Part shown: one piece after another, positions 1-4,932 of the stretch
Numbering within the stretch: the first letter of the stretch is position 1
Layout of the letters: each line of letters starts with the position of its first letter
Assembly: GCA_050738155.1 (NCBI GenBank)
Contig: JBOHYW010000219.1
Location: forward strand, 1 to 6,041
Direction of reading: 5' to 3'
DNA length: 6,041 bases
Origin: 66-474 sp050738155
GTDB taxonomy: Bacteria > Pseudomonadota > Gammaproteobacteria > Xanthomonadales > Rhodanobacteraceae
Notes under the pieces: generated by a model
Told to the model about the DNA's origin: nothing
The model's database searches: none
Seen by the model: only the letters and a program-made list of their open reading frames with translations
Position numbers and translations under genes: made by a program

Positions 1-2740
1 CGTCTTCCTTCAGGTATTTCTCGACCTGCTGGTCGATCGCGGTGTTCATGAACATCGCGAGGATCATCGGCGCGGGGCCATTGATGGTCATCGACACGCT
101 GGTCTTGGGGTTGCACAGGTCGAAGCCGGAATACAGCTTCTTCATGTCGACCAGCGTGGCGATGGACACGCCGGAGTTGCCGATCTTGCCGTAGATGTCC
201 GGGCGCGGCGCCGGGTCTTCGCCGTACAGCGTGACCGAATCGAACGCGGTGGAAAGCCGCGATGCGGGTTGCCCGCGCGAGACGTAATGGAAGCGGCGGT
301 TGGTGCGCTCGGGCGTGCCCTCGCCCGCGAACATGCGGGTCGGGTCTTCGCCGGAGCGGCGGTACGGGTACACGCCGCCGGTGTAGGGATACGCGCCCGG
401 CAGGTTTTCCAGCATCAGGTATTTGAGCTGCTCGCCCCACTCGTTCGTCGTGGGCGGCGCGATCTTCGGCACTTTCTGGTGCGACAGGGTTTCGCGGTAG
501 TTCTGGACCTTGATGGCCTTGCCGCGGACGGTGTATTCGTTGAATTCGTTCTGCACGGCTTCGCGGGAGGCGGGCCAGGCGCGCAGGAGGTTGATGGCTT
601 CGGCGCTGAGTTCCTTCACTGCTTCGTTGTAGCGTTGGCGGAGGAGCATGAGTGTGCCGTCGGCGGACGCTTCGACTTCGCTCGCCTGCGGCGGGCTACG
701 CTCAGCTCGAACGGTGCTTTTTTCCCTCTCCCCTCGGGAGAGGGTGTCGCGCAGCGACGGGTGAGGGTTCGGGGCTTGCGCGGTATTGGAGTGAGCGGCT
801 GACTTCGCTTCGCCCGTACCCTCACCCTCGGTCCCTCTCCCGGAGGGAGAGGGATGCAAAGCAGCCTCGGCCTGCGCCGGGGCGACGGCATTTTGCAACT
901 GTGCCGCGTCGTACAGGTCGAGCGGCTTGGGCAACGCAGGATCGCCGAGTTCCTTCAAAGATTCGAAGTAATGCTGCGCCTTCGACGCGGCTTCGGCCAT
1001 GCGCTTGGCATCGGCGTTGATGCCCCTGCCCTGCTCGGCGATTTCGGCGAGGTAGCGCACCCGCTTGCCGGGGATCAGCACGGTGGCGCGTGGCTCCTTG
1101 AGCGAGGTGTCGATCTGCGGGTCGAAGTCGCAGTGCAATCGCGCCTGACCAGTCTGCGAGGACGACTCCTCCCCCTTCAAGGGGGAGGCTGGGTGGGGGA
1201 TGGGTTTGCTGTGGGCGACGTTCGAATCAACCCCATCCCCACCCTGCCCTCCCCTTGAAGGGGAGGGTTCAAGAGCCTGCGCTTCCTTTGAGGAGGCGGT
1301 TTTTTGATCGAGTCCCGAGTCCCGAGTCCCGAGTCCCGGAATTTTCTCCCGCAACAGCCGGCACAGGTTGACGAACATCCAGGTGATGCCGGGGTCGTTG
1401 AACTGGCTGGCGATCGTCGGATACACCGGCACGTCTTCGTCTGGCGTCTGGAACGCGGTGTGGTTGCGCTTCCACTGCTTGCGCACGTCGCGCAGCGCGT
1501 CTTCGGCGCCACGGCGGTCGTACTTGTTGAGCACGACGAGTTGCGCGAAATCCAGCATGTCGATTTTCTCGAGCTGGCTGGCCGCGCCGTAGTCGCTGGT
1601 CATCACGTACACCGGGAAATCGACGAGATCGACGATTTCGGTATCGGCCTGGCCGATGCCGGCGGTCTCGACGATCACGAGGTCGAACGGCAACGATTTC
1701 AGGAACGCGATGCAGTCGTGCAGCACCGCGCTGGTTGCGACGTGCGCGCGGCGGGTGGCCATCGAGCGCATGAACACGCGGTGCGAGCGCAGCGCGTTCA
1801 TGCGGATGCGATCGCCCAGCAGCGCGCCACCGCCCTTGCGGCGAGTCGGGTCGACCGCCAGCACCGCGACGCGCATTTCGGGAAACGAATGCAGGAAGCG
1901 CAGCAGCAGTTCGTCGACGACCGAGGACTTGCCGGCCCCGCCGGTGCCGGTGATTCCGACGACTGGGGTCGTCGGAATCCGGGACTCGGGACCCGGGACT
2001 CGGGACCCGGAAGAGCGGCGAGTCCATTGCTTCCGCAGTAATTTCAGTTCGTTTTCGGAGAATATGCCGTCTTCAATGGCGGACAGCATCCTCCCGATGC
2101 TGATCTCGTCATCGATATCCGCACCCGCGATGGCTGCGAGTCCCGAGTCCCGAGAAACTCGCCGCTCCTGCGGCTCGCCCTTCGGGCCATCGGCTGCGCC
2201 GATGTTCGCTCCGGCATCCTGCCTCCGCAGTCCGAGTCCCGGCTTTTGAGCCGAGTCCCGAGCCCCGAGCCCCGAGTCCCGCGCGTGCGCAGCACGCGCA
2301 ACCACATCCTCGATCATATGCACCAGCCCCATGTGCATGCCGTCGTTGGGGTGGTAGATGCGCTCGACGCCGTAGTCCTGCAGTTCCTTGATTTCTTCGG
2401 GTGTGATGGTGCCGCCGCCGCCGCCGAACACGCGGATGTGGGGCGCGCCGCGTTCGTGCAGCATGTCGACCATGTACTTGAAGTACTCGACATGGCCACC
2501 CTGGTAGCTGGACAGCGCGATGCCGTCGGCGTCTTCCTGCAGCGCGGCGCGTACGACGTCTTCGACGCTGCGGTTGTGGCCGAGGTGGATCACTTCGGCG
2601 CCCTGCGACTGGATGATGCGCCGCATGATGTTGATTGCGGCGTCGTGGCCGTCGAACAGGCTGGCGGCGGTGACGAAGCGCAGCGGCGTCGCGTCGGGCT
2701 TGGCTTCGCTGGACGAAAGATCGATGGCAGTCTGGTTCAT
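1..2740 (-). CDS. icmF: Fused isobutyryl-CoA mutase IcmF (partial, C-terminus outside window)
   Basis: Adenosylcobalamin-dependent mutase interconverting isobutyryl-CoA and n-butyryl-CoA, fused to its own G-protein chaperone; cytoplasmic. The frame from ATG at 2740 stays open for 913 codons to the window edge. Domains in order: B12-binding (about 20-148; D30-G-H32 with H32 as expected cobalt ligand, SSYQGGH 77-83, FGGGGG 105-110); MeaB-like GTPase (about 258-466; P-loop GTGGAGKS 265-272, ETAGIGQAD 358-366, NKYD 405-408); linker domain (about 535-620 and 697-780); start of the mutase TIM barrel (RMFAGEG 802-808, then through FMNTAIDQQ). Phe804, where methylmalonyl-CoA mutase has Tyr, favours the isobutyryl type. 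Four in-frame repeat-derived insertions (about residues 150-203, 241-256, 467-533, 622-694) add roughly 200 residues compared with the usual ~1,090-residue protein (family numbers from memory). No frameshift or stop, so I call it intact. No good Shine-Dalgarno sequence is seen. Confidence 0.95.
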   Translation of the reverse strand, partial: MNQTAIDLSSSEAKPDATPLRFVTAASLFDGHDAAINIMRRIIQSQGAEVIHLGHNRSVEDVVRAALQEDADGIALSSYQGGHVEYFKYMVDMLHERGAPHIRVFGGGGGTITPEEIKELQDYGVERIYHPNDGMHMGLVHMIEDVVARAAHARDSGLGARDSAQKPGLGLRRQDAGANIGAADGPKGEPQERRVSRDSGLAAIAGADIDDEISIGRMLSAIEDGIFSENELKLLRKQWTRRSSGSRVPGPESRIPTTPVVGITGTGGAGKSSVVDELLLRFLHSFPEMRVAVLAVDPTRRKGGGALLGDRIRMNALRSHRVFMRSMATRRAHVATSAVLHDCIAFLKSLPFDLVIVETAGIGQADTEIVDLVDFPVYVMTSDYGAASQLEKIDMLDFAQLVVLNKYDRRGAEDALRDVRKQWKRNHTAFQTPDEDVPVYPTIASQFNDPGITWMFVNLCRLLREKIPGLGTRDSGLDQKTASSKEAQALEPSPSRGGQGGDGVDSNVAHSKPIPHPASPLKGEESSSQTGQARLHCDFDPQIDTSLKEPRATVLIPGKRVRYLAEIAEQGRGINADAKRMAEAASKAQHYFESLKELGDPALPKPLDLYDAAQLQNAVAPAQAEAALHPSPSGRGTEGEGTGEAKSAAHSNTAQAPNPHPSLRDTLSRGEREKSTVRAERSPPQASEVEASADGTLMLLRQRYNEAVKELSAEAINLLRAWPASREAVQNEFNEYTVRGKAIKVQNYRETLSHQKVPKIAPPTTNEWGEQLKYLMLENLPGAYPYTGGVYPYRRSGEDPTRMFAGEGTPERTNRRFHYVSRGQPASRLSTAFDSVTLYGEDPAPRPDIYGKIGNSGVSIATLVDMKKLYSGFDLCNPKTSVSMTINGPAPMILAMFMNTAIDQQVEKYLKED
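724..853. repeat. Insertion block 4 in icmF: 130-bp inverted-repeat element
   Basis: Terminal palindromes CCCTCTCCC-CTC-GGGAGAGGG (724-744) and CCCTCTCCC-GGA-GGGAGAGGG (833-853) bracket inward-facing GGGTGAGGGT (759-768) and its reverse complement ACCCTCACCC (818-827), with a spacer of about 49 bp. This is the same architecture as the 1168-1267 element but a different sequence. A further non-family stretch rich in GCTTCG/ACGCTC motifs (about 659-720) adjoins it and completes the insertion, residues about 622-694, between two halves of the IcmF linker domain. It is open in the icmF frame. Confidence 0.8.
1168..1267. repeat. Insertion block 3b in icmF: 100-bp inverted-repeat element
   Basis: The element has two inverted arms of about 41 bp. 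Each arm begins with a 21-nt palindrome (CCTCCCCCTT-C-AAGGGGGAGG at 1168-1188; CCCTCCCCTT-G-AAGGGGAGGG at 1247-1267) and continues inward with a GGGTGGGG-type tract, giving a MITE- or REPIN-like structure with a spacer of about 18 bp. No transposase is encoded. In the icmF frame it is read through without a stop as a Gly/Pro/Ser-rich stretch (about residues 491-525). Confidence 0.8.
1310..1337. repeat. Insertion block 3a in icmF: four perfect GAGTCCC heptamers
   Basis: Four uninterrupted identical GAGTCCC units on the plus strand (GGGACTC in the gene direction). They follow directly after the last conserved residues of the GTPase domain (…LCRLLREKIP) and encode Gly-Leu-Gly-Thr-Arg-Asp-Ser-Gly-Leu. 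Together with the element at 1168-1267 they make an extra segment of about 65 residues between the GTPase and linker domains. Confidence 0.85.
1952..2008. repeat. Insertion block 2 in icmF: four heptamers next to a 12-bp perfect inverted repeat
   Basis: Four heptamers (GGGACTC, GGGACCC, GGGACTC, GGGACCC on the plus strand, 1981-2008), oriented opposite to blocks 1 and 3. One base away lies GATTCCGACGAC-TGGG-GTCGTCGGAATC (1952-1979), a perfect 12-bp inverted repeat. One half of it encodes the conserved Val-Val-Gly-Ile just before the GTPase P-loop; the other half lies in the insertion. The block adds about 14 residues (241-256) on the N-terminal edge of the G domain. Confidence 0.8.
2138..2299. 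repeat. Insertion block 1 in icmF: heptamer arrays around a triple hairpin
   Basis: Composite repetitive block between the B12-binding and GTPase domains (about residues 150-203). Plus-strand order: two GAGTCCC heptamers (2138-2151), three small hairpins (2161-2203), a lone GAGTCCC (2234-2240) running into a CGGCT/AGCCG hairpin (2240-2253), four heptamers (2253-2280: GAGTCCC, GAGCCCC twice, GAGTCCC), then a perfect 8-bp palindrome GCGCGTGC-GCA-GCACGCGC (2281-2299). Read in the gene direction it encodes a Gly/Arg/Asp/Ser-rich linker with no stop. The flanking protein sequence on both sides matches the IcmF family; the block does not. Confidence 0.85.
2161..2203. repeat. Three consecutive short-loop hairpins inside insertion block 1
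   Basis: Three perfect hairpins follow one another: GCCGC-TCCT-GCGGC (2161-2174), GCCC-TTC-GGGC (2177-2187) and ATCGGC-TGC-GCCGAT (2189-2203). I believe a similar triple-hairpin module recurs in other Xanthomonadaceae genomes, but that is from memory. Within icmF it is translated as residues of about 180-194. Confidence 0.7.
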
Positions 2741-2746
2741 TGCTTC

Positions 2747-2752
2747 ATTCTA
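2747..2752 (-). promoter_or_regulatory. Candidate -10 box for leaderless icmF transcription
   Basis: On the minus strand TAGAAT (5 of 6 to TATAAT) ends six bases before the icmF ATG. That would put the transcription start at or next to the A of the start codon, which fits the absence of a Shine-Dalgarno sequence. A perfect TTGACA (2765-2770, minus) lies only 12 bp upstream of it, too close for a standard -35, so the -35 assignment is open. Confidence 0.35.
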
Positions 2753-2843
2753 ACGCGTGCTGAATGTCAAACCCGCCGTTATCTGAATGAACGACCGGCG
2801 AAACTGACACCTTTGGCCGGGTCGTGCGTTAGTCTCGTATCGA

Positions 2844-2858
2844 GGCCGAATTTCGGCC
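2844..2858. promoter_or_regulatory. Short palindrome in the leader of the YxWxPGYW gene
   Basis: GGCCGAA-T-TTCGGCC is a perfect 7-bp inverted repeat ten bases before the GGAGGT ribosome binding site (2868-2873). An imperfect inverted repeat also lies further upstream (2791-2799 with 2816-2825). Either could be an operator or a leader hairpin; the sequence does not decide between them. Confidence 0.3.
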
Positions 2859-2878
2859 GATCACGACGGAGGTGTTTC

Positions 2879-3295
2879 GTGCACACACGCAACCTTGCAT
2901 TGCTTGCCGCACTCGCGATGGCCATGGGTGCCACCGCAGGTTTCGCGCCGACGGCATCCGCGCAGGTCAGTATCGGCATCAGCGTCGGTACGCCGCCACC
3001 ACCCCCACGTTATGAAGTAGTGCCGGCACCACGCATGGGTTATGTCTGGGCACCGGGTTACTGGAACTGGAGCGGCCGTCGCTATGTCTGGGCGGTTGGA
3101 TCTTGGCACCGTGCACGCCCGGGTTACGTCTATTACCAGCCACGTTGGGTACACCACGGAGACCGCTGGCAGATGCGGCGCGCCCACTGGGACCGTGGCC
3201 CGCACCACCGCGGCCACCACGACAACGGCCGGCACAATGGCCGGGACAAGCACCACGGCGGTAACCACCATCATGACAACGACCACCAGCATTGA
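2879..3295 (+). CDS. Small exported YxWxPGYW-repeat protein with His-rich tail
   Basis: A 138-residue protein. The start is GTG at 2879, preceded by a strong GGAGGT (2868-2873) at 5 nt; the frame is open further upstream but antisense to icmF, so that extension is rejected. Residues 1-28 form a signal peptide with an Ala-Ser-Ala cleavage site before Gln29, so it is exported. After a five-proline run (39-43) come aromatic repeats of the WXXGXW/YXWGXW type: YVWAPGYW 55-62, YVWAVGSW 69-76, RPGYVYY 80-86, then W90, W97 and W104. The last 36 residues hold 13 histidines mixed with Asn, Asp, Gly and Arg. The family has no established biochemical function that I know; metal binding by the tail is only a guess. 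Monocistronic, with its own terminator. Confidence 0.85.
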   Translation: MHTRNLALLAALAMAMGATAGFAPTASAQVSIGISVGTPPPPPRYEVVPAPRMGYVWAPGYWNWSGRRYVWAVGSWHRARPGYVYYQPRWVHHGDRWQMRRAHWDRGPHHRGHHDNGRHNGRDKHHGGNHHHDNDHQH

Positions 3296-3314
3296 TTGGT
3301 CGTCGCGAAACACG

Positions 3315-3341
3315 GCCCGGCGCGCAAACGCCGGGCTTTTT
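3315..3341 (+). terminator. Rho-independent terminator after the YxWxPGYW gene
   Basis: GCCCGGCG, a 6-nt loop CGCAAA, CGCCGGGC and then TTTTT. The stem is a perfect 8 bp, 19 nt after the stop codon at 3295. Confidence 0.9.
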
Positions 3342-3412
3342 CATGCGCGTACGGGACCTTCGGGGTAGTGAAGCAGGGCCGGGCTGCCCGTGAACACCTG
3401 GCCAAGTGGTGT

Positions 3413-3623
3413 GCAAGTTGGTGTTGGGCGCAACGAAGCTCAACAATGAAGCGGGCGGCGCTCGAACGCTCTTGTAGGTTGGTGCTGAGCGCAGCGAAGC
3501 CCAACAATGAAGCGGGCGGCGCCGGAACGCTCTTGTAGGTTGGCGCTGAGCGCAGCGAAGCCCAACGACATTCGACCGCTGTTGGGCTTCTCCCGGAACA
3601 AGTCCGGGATCAGCCCAACCTAC
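3413..3623. repeat. GTAG-type REP cluster with 61-bp tandem period
   Basis: Three units start at 3413 (degenerate), 3474 and 3535, spaced exactly 61 bp apart. The second and third begin GTAGGTTGG and each forms an imperfect hairpin, e.g. GTAG then GTTGG-C-GCT (3539-3547) pairing with AGCCCAAC (3559-3566), with C3544 bulged. A fourth element points the other way: on the minus strand from 3623, GTAG is followed by an 8+7-bp stem with a symmetric 2-nt internal loop (3581-3588 with 3612-3619; 3591-3597 with 3603-3609). GTAG plus an imperfect hairpin, in direct and inverted pairs, is the known form of REPs moved by RAYT transposases in Stenotrophomonas and relatives. No RAYT gene is in the window. 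Positions 3342-3412 show nothing else. Confidence 0.8.
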
Positions 3624-3639
3624 CGGACTGGCCCCGGCC

Positions 3640-3791
3640 GGTACGCACGTGTTCCTGCCGCAGCCATAGCCGAACAGCCGCACAGGAATGTGCTGCATCG
3701 CGCGGAAGCGCAGCAGCATGGGCAAGCGCGGCGGTTCGCCCGTTTGTTCCAGCACGCGCGAGATCAGGCGTTGCTGCATCGTCGAGGTCAT
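3640..3791 (-). pseudogene. Frameshifted remnant, probably C-terminus of an FAD-dependent oxidoreductase
   Basis: From 3791 the minus strand reads about 43 residues (…QTGEPPRLP…IPVRLFGYG). After 3663 the continuation LRQEHVRT appears one frame over, as if one base had been lost at the Gly codon. The joined string (…IPxRLfGyGlRxEHVRt) resembles the C-terminal tail of FAD-dependent monooxygenase/oxidoreductase proteins. An in-frame TGA lies just before 3791 and there is no room upstream for the several hundred missing N-terminal residues, so at best this is a decayed fragment. It ends next to the REP cluster. The family assignment is from pattern memory and is uncertain. Confidence 0.45.
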
Positions 3792-3907
3792 GGATCAATA
3801 GCACGCTCGTACTATTTCCACGCGAGCCCGGCAGCCGAGCTTCGACAAGCATTCGATGGCATTGCGCTAAGCTGTTGGGGCCGTCCGCTGCAAAGTAAGG
3901 AGGCACC

Positions 3908-4705
3908 ATGCGAAACCTTGCCATCGTCGTTTGCCTCGCGCTGTTGCTCGGCGCGTGCGCCACCAGCCCCACCGGACGCAGCCAGTTGATGCTGGTTTCG
4001 GGTTCGCAAATGAGCCAGCTCGGGTTGGACACGTTCAACCAGATGCGCAAGCAGGGCAAGTTCGCGCAGGCGCCACGCGAGCGCGCCTATGCCACCTGCG
4101 TCGCCCGTGCGCTGATCGACGTACTGCCGCCGCCGTGGAATACCGAGAAATGGGATGTCGAGATCATCAATGACGACAGCGCCAACGCTTTCGCCCTGCC
4201 CGGTGGTCGCATCGGCGTGAATCGCGGCCTGTTCAAGGTCGCGAAGACCCCGGACCAGCTGGCCGCGGTGCTGGGGCACGAACTTGCGCACGTGGTCGCG
4301 CGCCACCCGGCCGAACGCGTCTCCGACAACCTCGCCACCCAAATCGGGGTGAGCGCCGCCAACGCCTACGGCGCTGCCCAGGGTATGAACCCCGGCACCA
4401 TGGAGGCCCTGCTCGGGATCGGCGCGCAGACCTTGGTGCTGCTGCCGTTCTCGCGGGCGCAGGAAAGCGAAGCCGACGTGCTGGGCCAGCGCTACATGGC
4501 CGCGGCCGGCTTCGACCCGAAAGCCGCCGTCACGCTGTGGCAGAACATGCAAAAGGCCAATCCCGGCAACCGCGGACCGAGCTTTCTTTCCACCCATCCC
4601 TCGCCCGGCGACCGCATCGCCAAGCTCGCCGCCCGCGCACCCACGCTGGAAGCAACCTTTCGTGCAGCGCGCGCCAACGGCCACGATCCGCACTGCTCGC
4701 TGTGA
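3908..4705 (+). CDS. M48-family metalloprotease lipoprotein (LoiP/YggG-like)
   Basis: A 265-residue zinc metallopeptidase, probably tethered to the periplasmic face of the outer membrane for envelope quality control. ATG 3908 follows a strong AAGGAGG (3897-3903) at 4 nt. Residues 1-17 are a lipoprotein signal with lipobox L14-G-A-C17; Ala at +2 predicts outer-membrane sorting. Catalytic HELAH is at 124-128 (zinc ligands H124 and H128, base E125), the third ligand E186 lies in ESEAD (186-190), and STHP (228-231) is the conserved late motif of this group. After the lipidated Cys only C64 and C263 remain, a possible disulfide as reported for E. coli LoiP. Length is typical. No convincing terminator follows; the gene stands alone between the REP region and the leucine dehydrogenase promoter. 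LoiP is the best guess; BepA-type proteins are longer, with TPR repeats absent here. Confidence 0.92.
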   Translation: MRNLAIVVCLALLLGACATSPTGRSQLMLVSGSQMSQLGLDTFNQMRKQGKFAQAPRERAYATCVARALIDVLPPPWNTEKWDVEIINDDSANAFALPGGRIGVNRGLFKVAKTPDQLAAVLGHELAHVVARHPAERVSDNLATQIGVSAANAYGAAQGMNPGTMEALLGIGAQTLVLLPFSRAQESEADVLGQRYMAAAGFDPKAAVTLWQNMQKANPGNRGPSFLSTHPSPGDRIAKLAARAPTLEATFRAARANGHDPHCSL

Positions 4706-4786
4706 ACCCGGCGCCACGGTGACACGAAAACTGAAACACAACCAATGTGTTACGGGAACATGTTGAGGGCCATATGTTGATGGAGC

Positions 4787-4816
4787 CTGTCTTGCGCCAC
4801 GCGTCCCGGCTACACT
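4787..4816 (+). promoter_or_regulatory. Candidate sigma-70 promoter of the leucine dehydrogenase gene
   Basis: The -10 TACACT (4811-4816) fits the TAnnnT pattern. CTGTCT (4787-4792), 18 bp upstream, is a weak -35. Transcription would start near 4823, leaving a leader of about 110 nt before the ATG at 4933. A 6-bp AACACA/TGTGTT hairpin upstream (about 4734-4751) lacks a U-tract and is not called a terminator. Confidence 0.4.
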
Positions 4817-4932
4817 AGGCGGCTGCGCACGTTGGACCGGCCGCTCGCGATCCCGTGCGCGTTCCATCCGTGGCGCCTCGGCGCCTTCCACCACCCATGC
4901 CGCGCACGTGGCGACCCCGGGAGCAAGCAGCG

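Noticed and set aside
1269..2027. icmF as a pseudogene broken by repeats, with the interrupted minus-strand frames as separate genes
   Set aside because: The conserved domains on both sides of every insertion are in the same frame, and that frame has no stop from 2740 to position 1.
1304..2041. Plus-strand open frame across icmF
   Set aside because: It is antisense to conserved GTPase-domain codons and its ends lie in heptamer repeats, which are open in every frame.
2246..2878. N-terminal extension of the YxWxPGYW protein in the same frame
   Set aside because: The extension runs antisense through icmF; a signal peptide and ribosome binding site mark the GTG at 2879 as the start.
3413..3568. 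CRISPR array
   Set aside because: The 61-bp units are near-identical along their whole length with no unique spacers, and show GTAG-hairpin REP structure.
3842..3873. Promoter for the M48 gene (TCGACA with downstream CTAAGCT)
   Set aside because: No -10 at a 16-18 bp spacing matches more than three consensus positions, and the TAnnnT candidate lies 20 bp away.
4734..4751. Terminator after the M48 gene
   Set aside because: The AACACA/TGTGTT hairpin is short, AT-rich and lacks a following T tract.
3812..4894. Minus-strand 360-codon open frame across the M48 gene
   Set aside because: It is antisense to a gene with a lipobox, HELAH and ESEAD motifs and a strong ribosome binding site; no recognisable domain.
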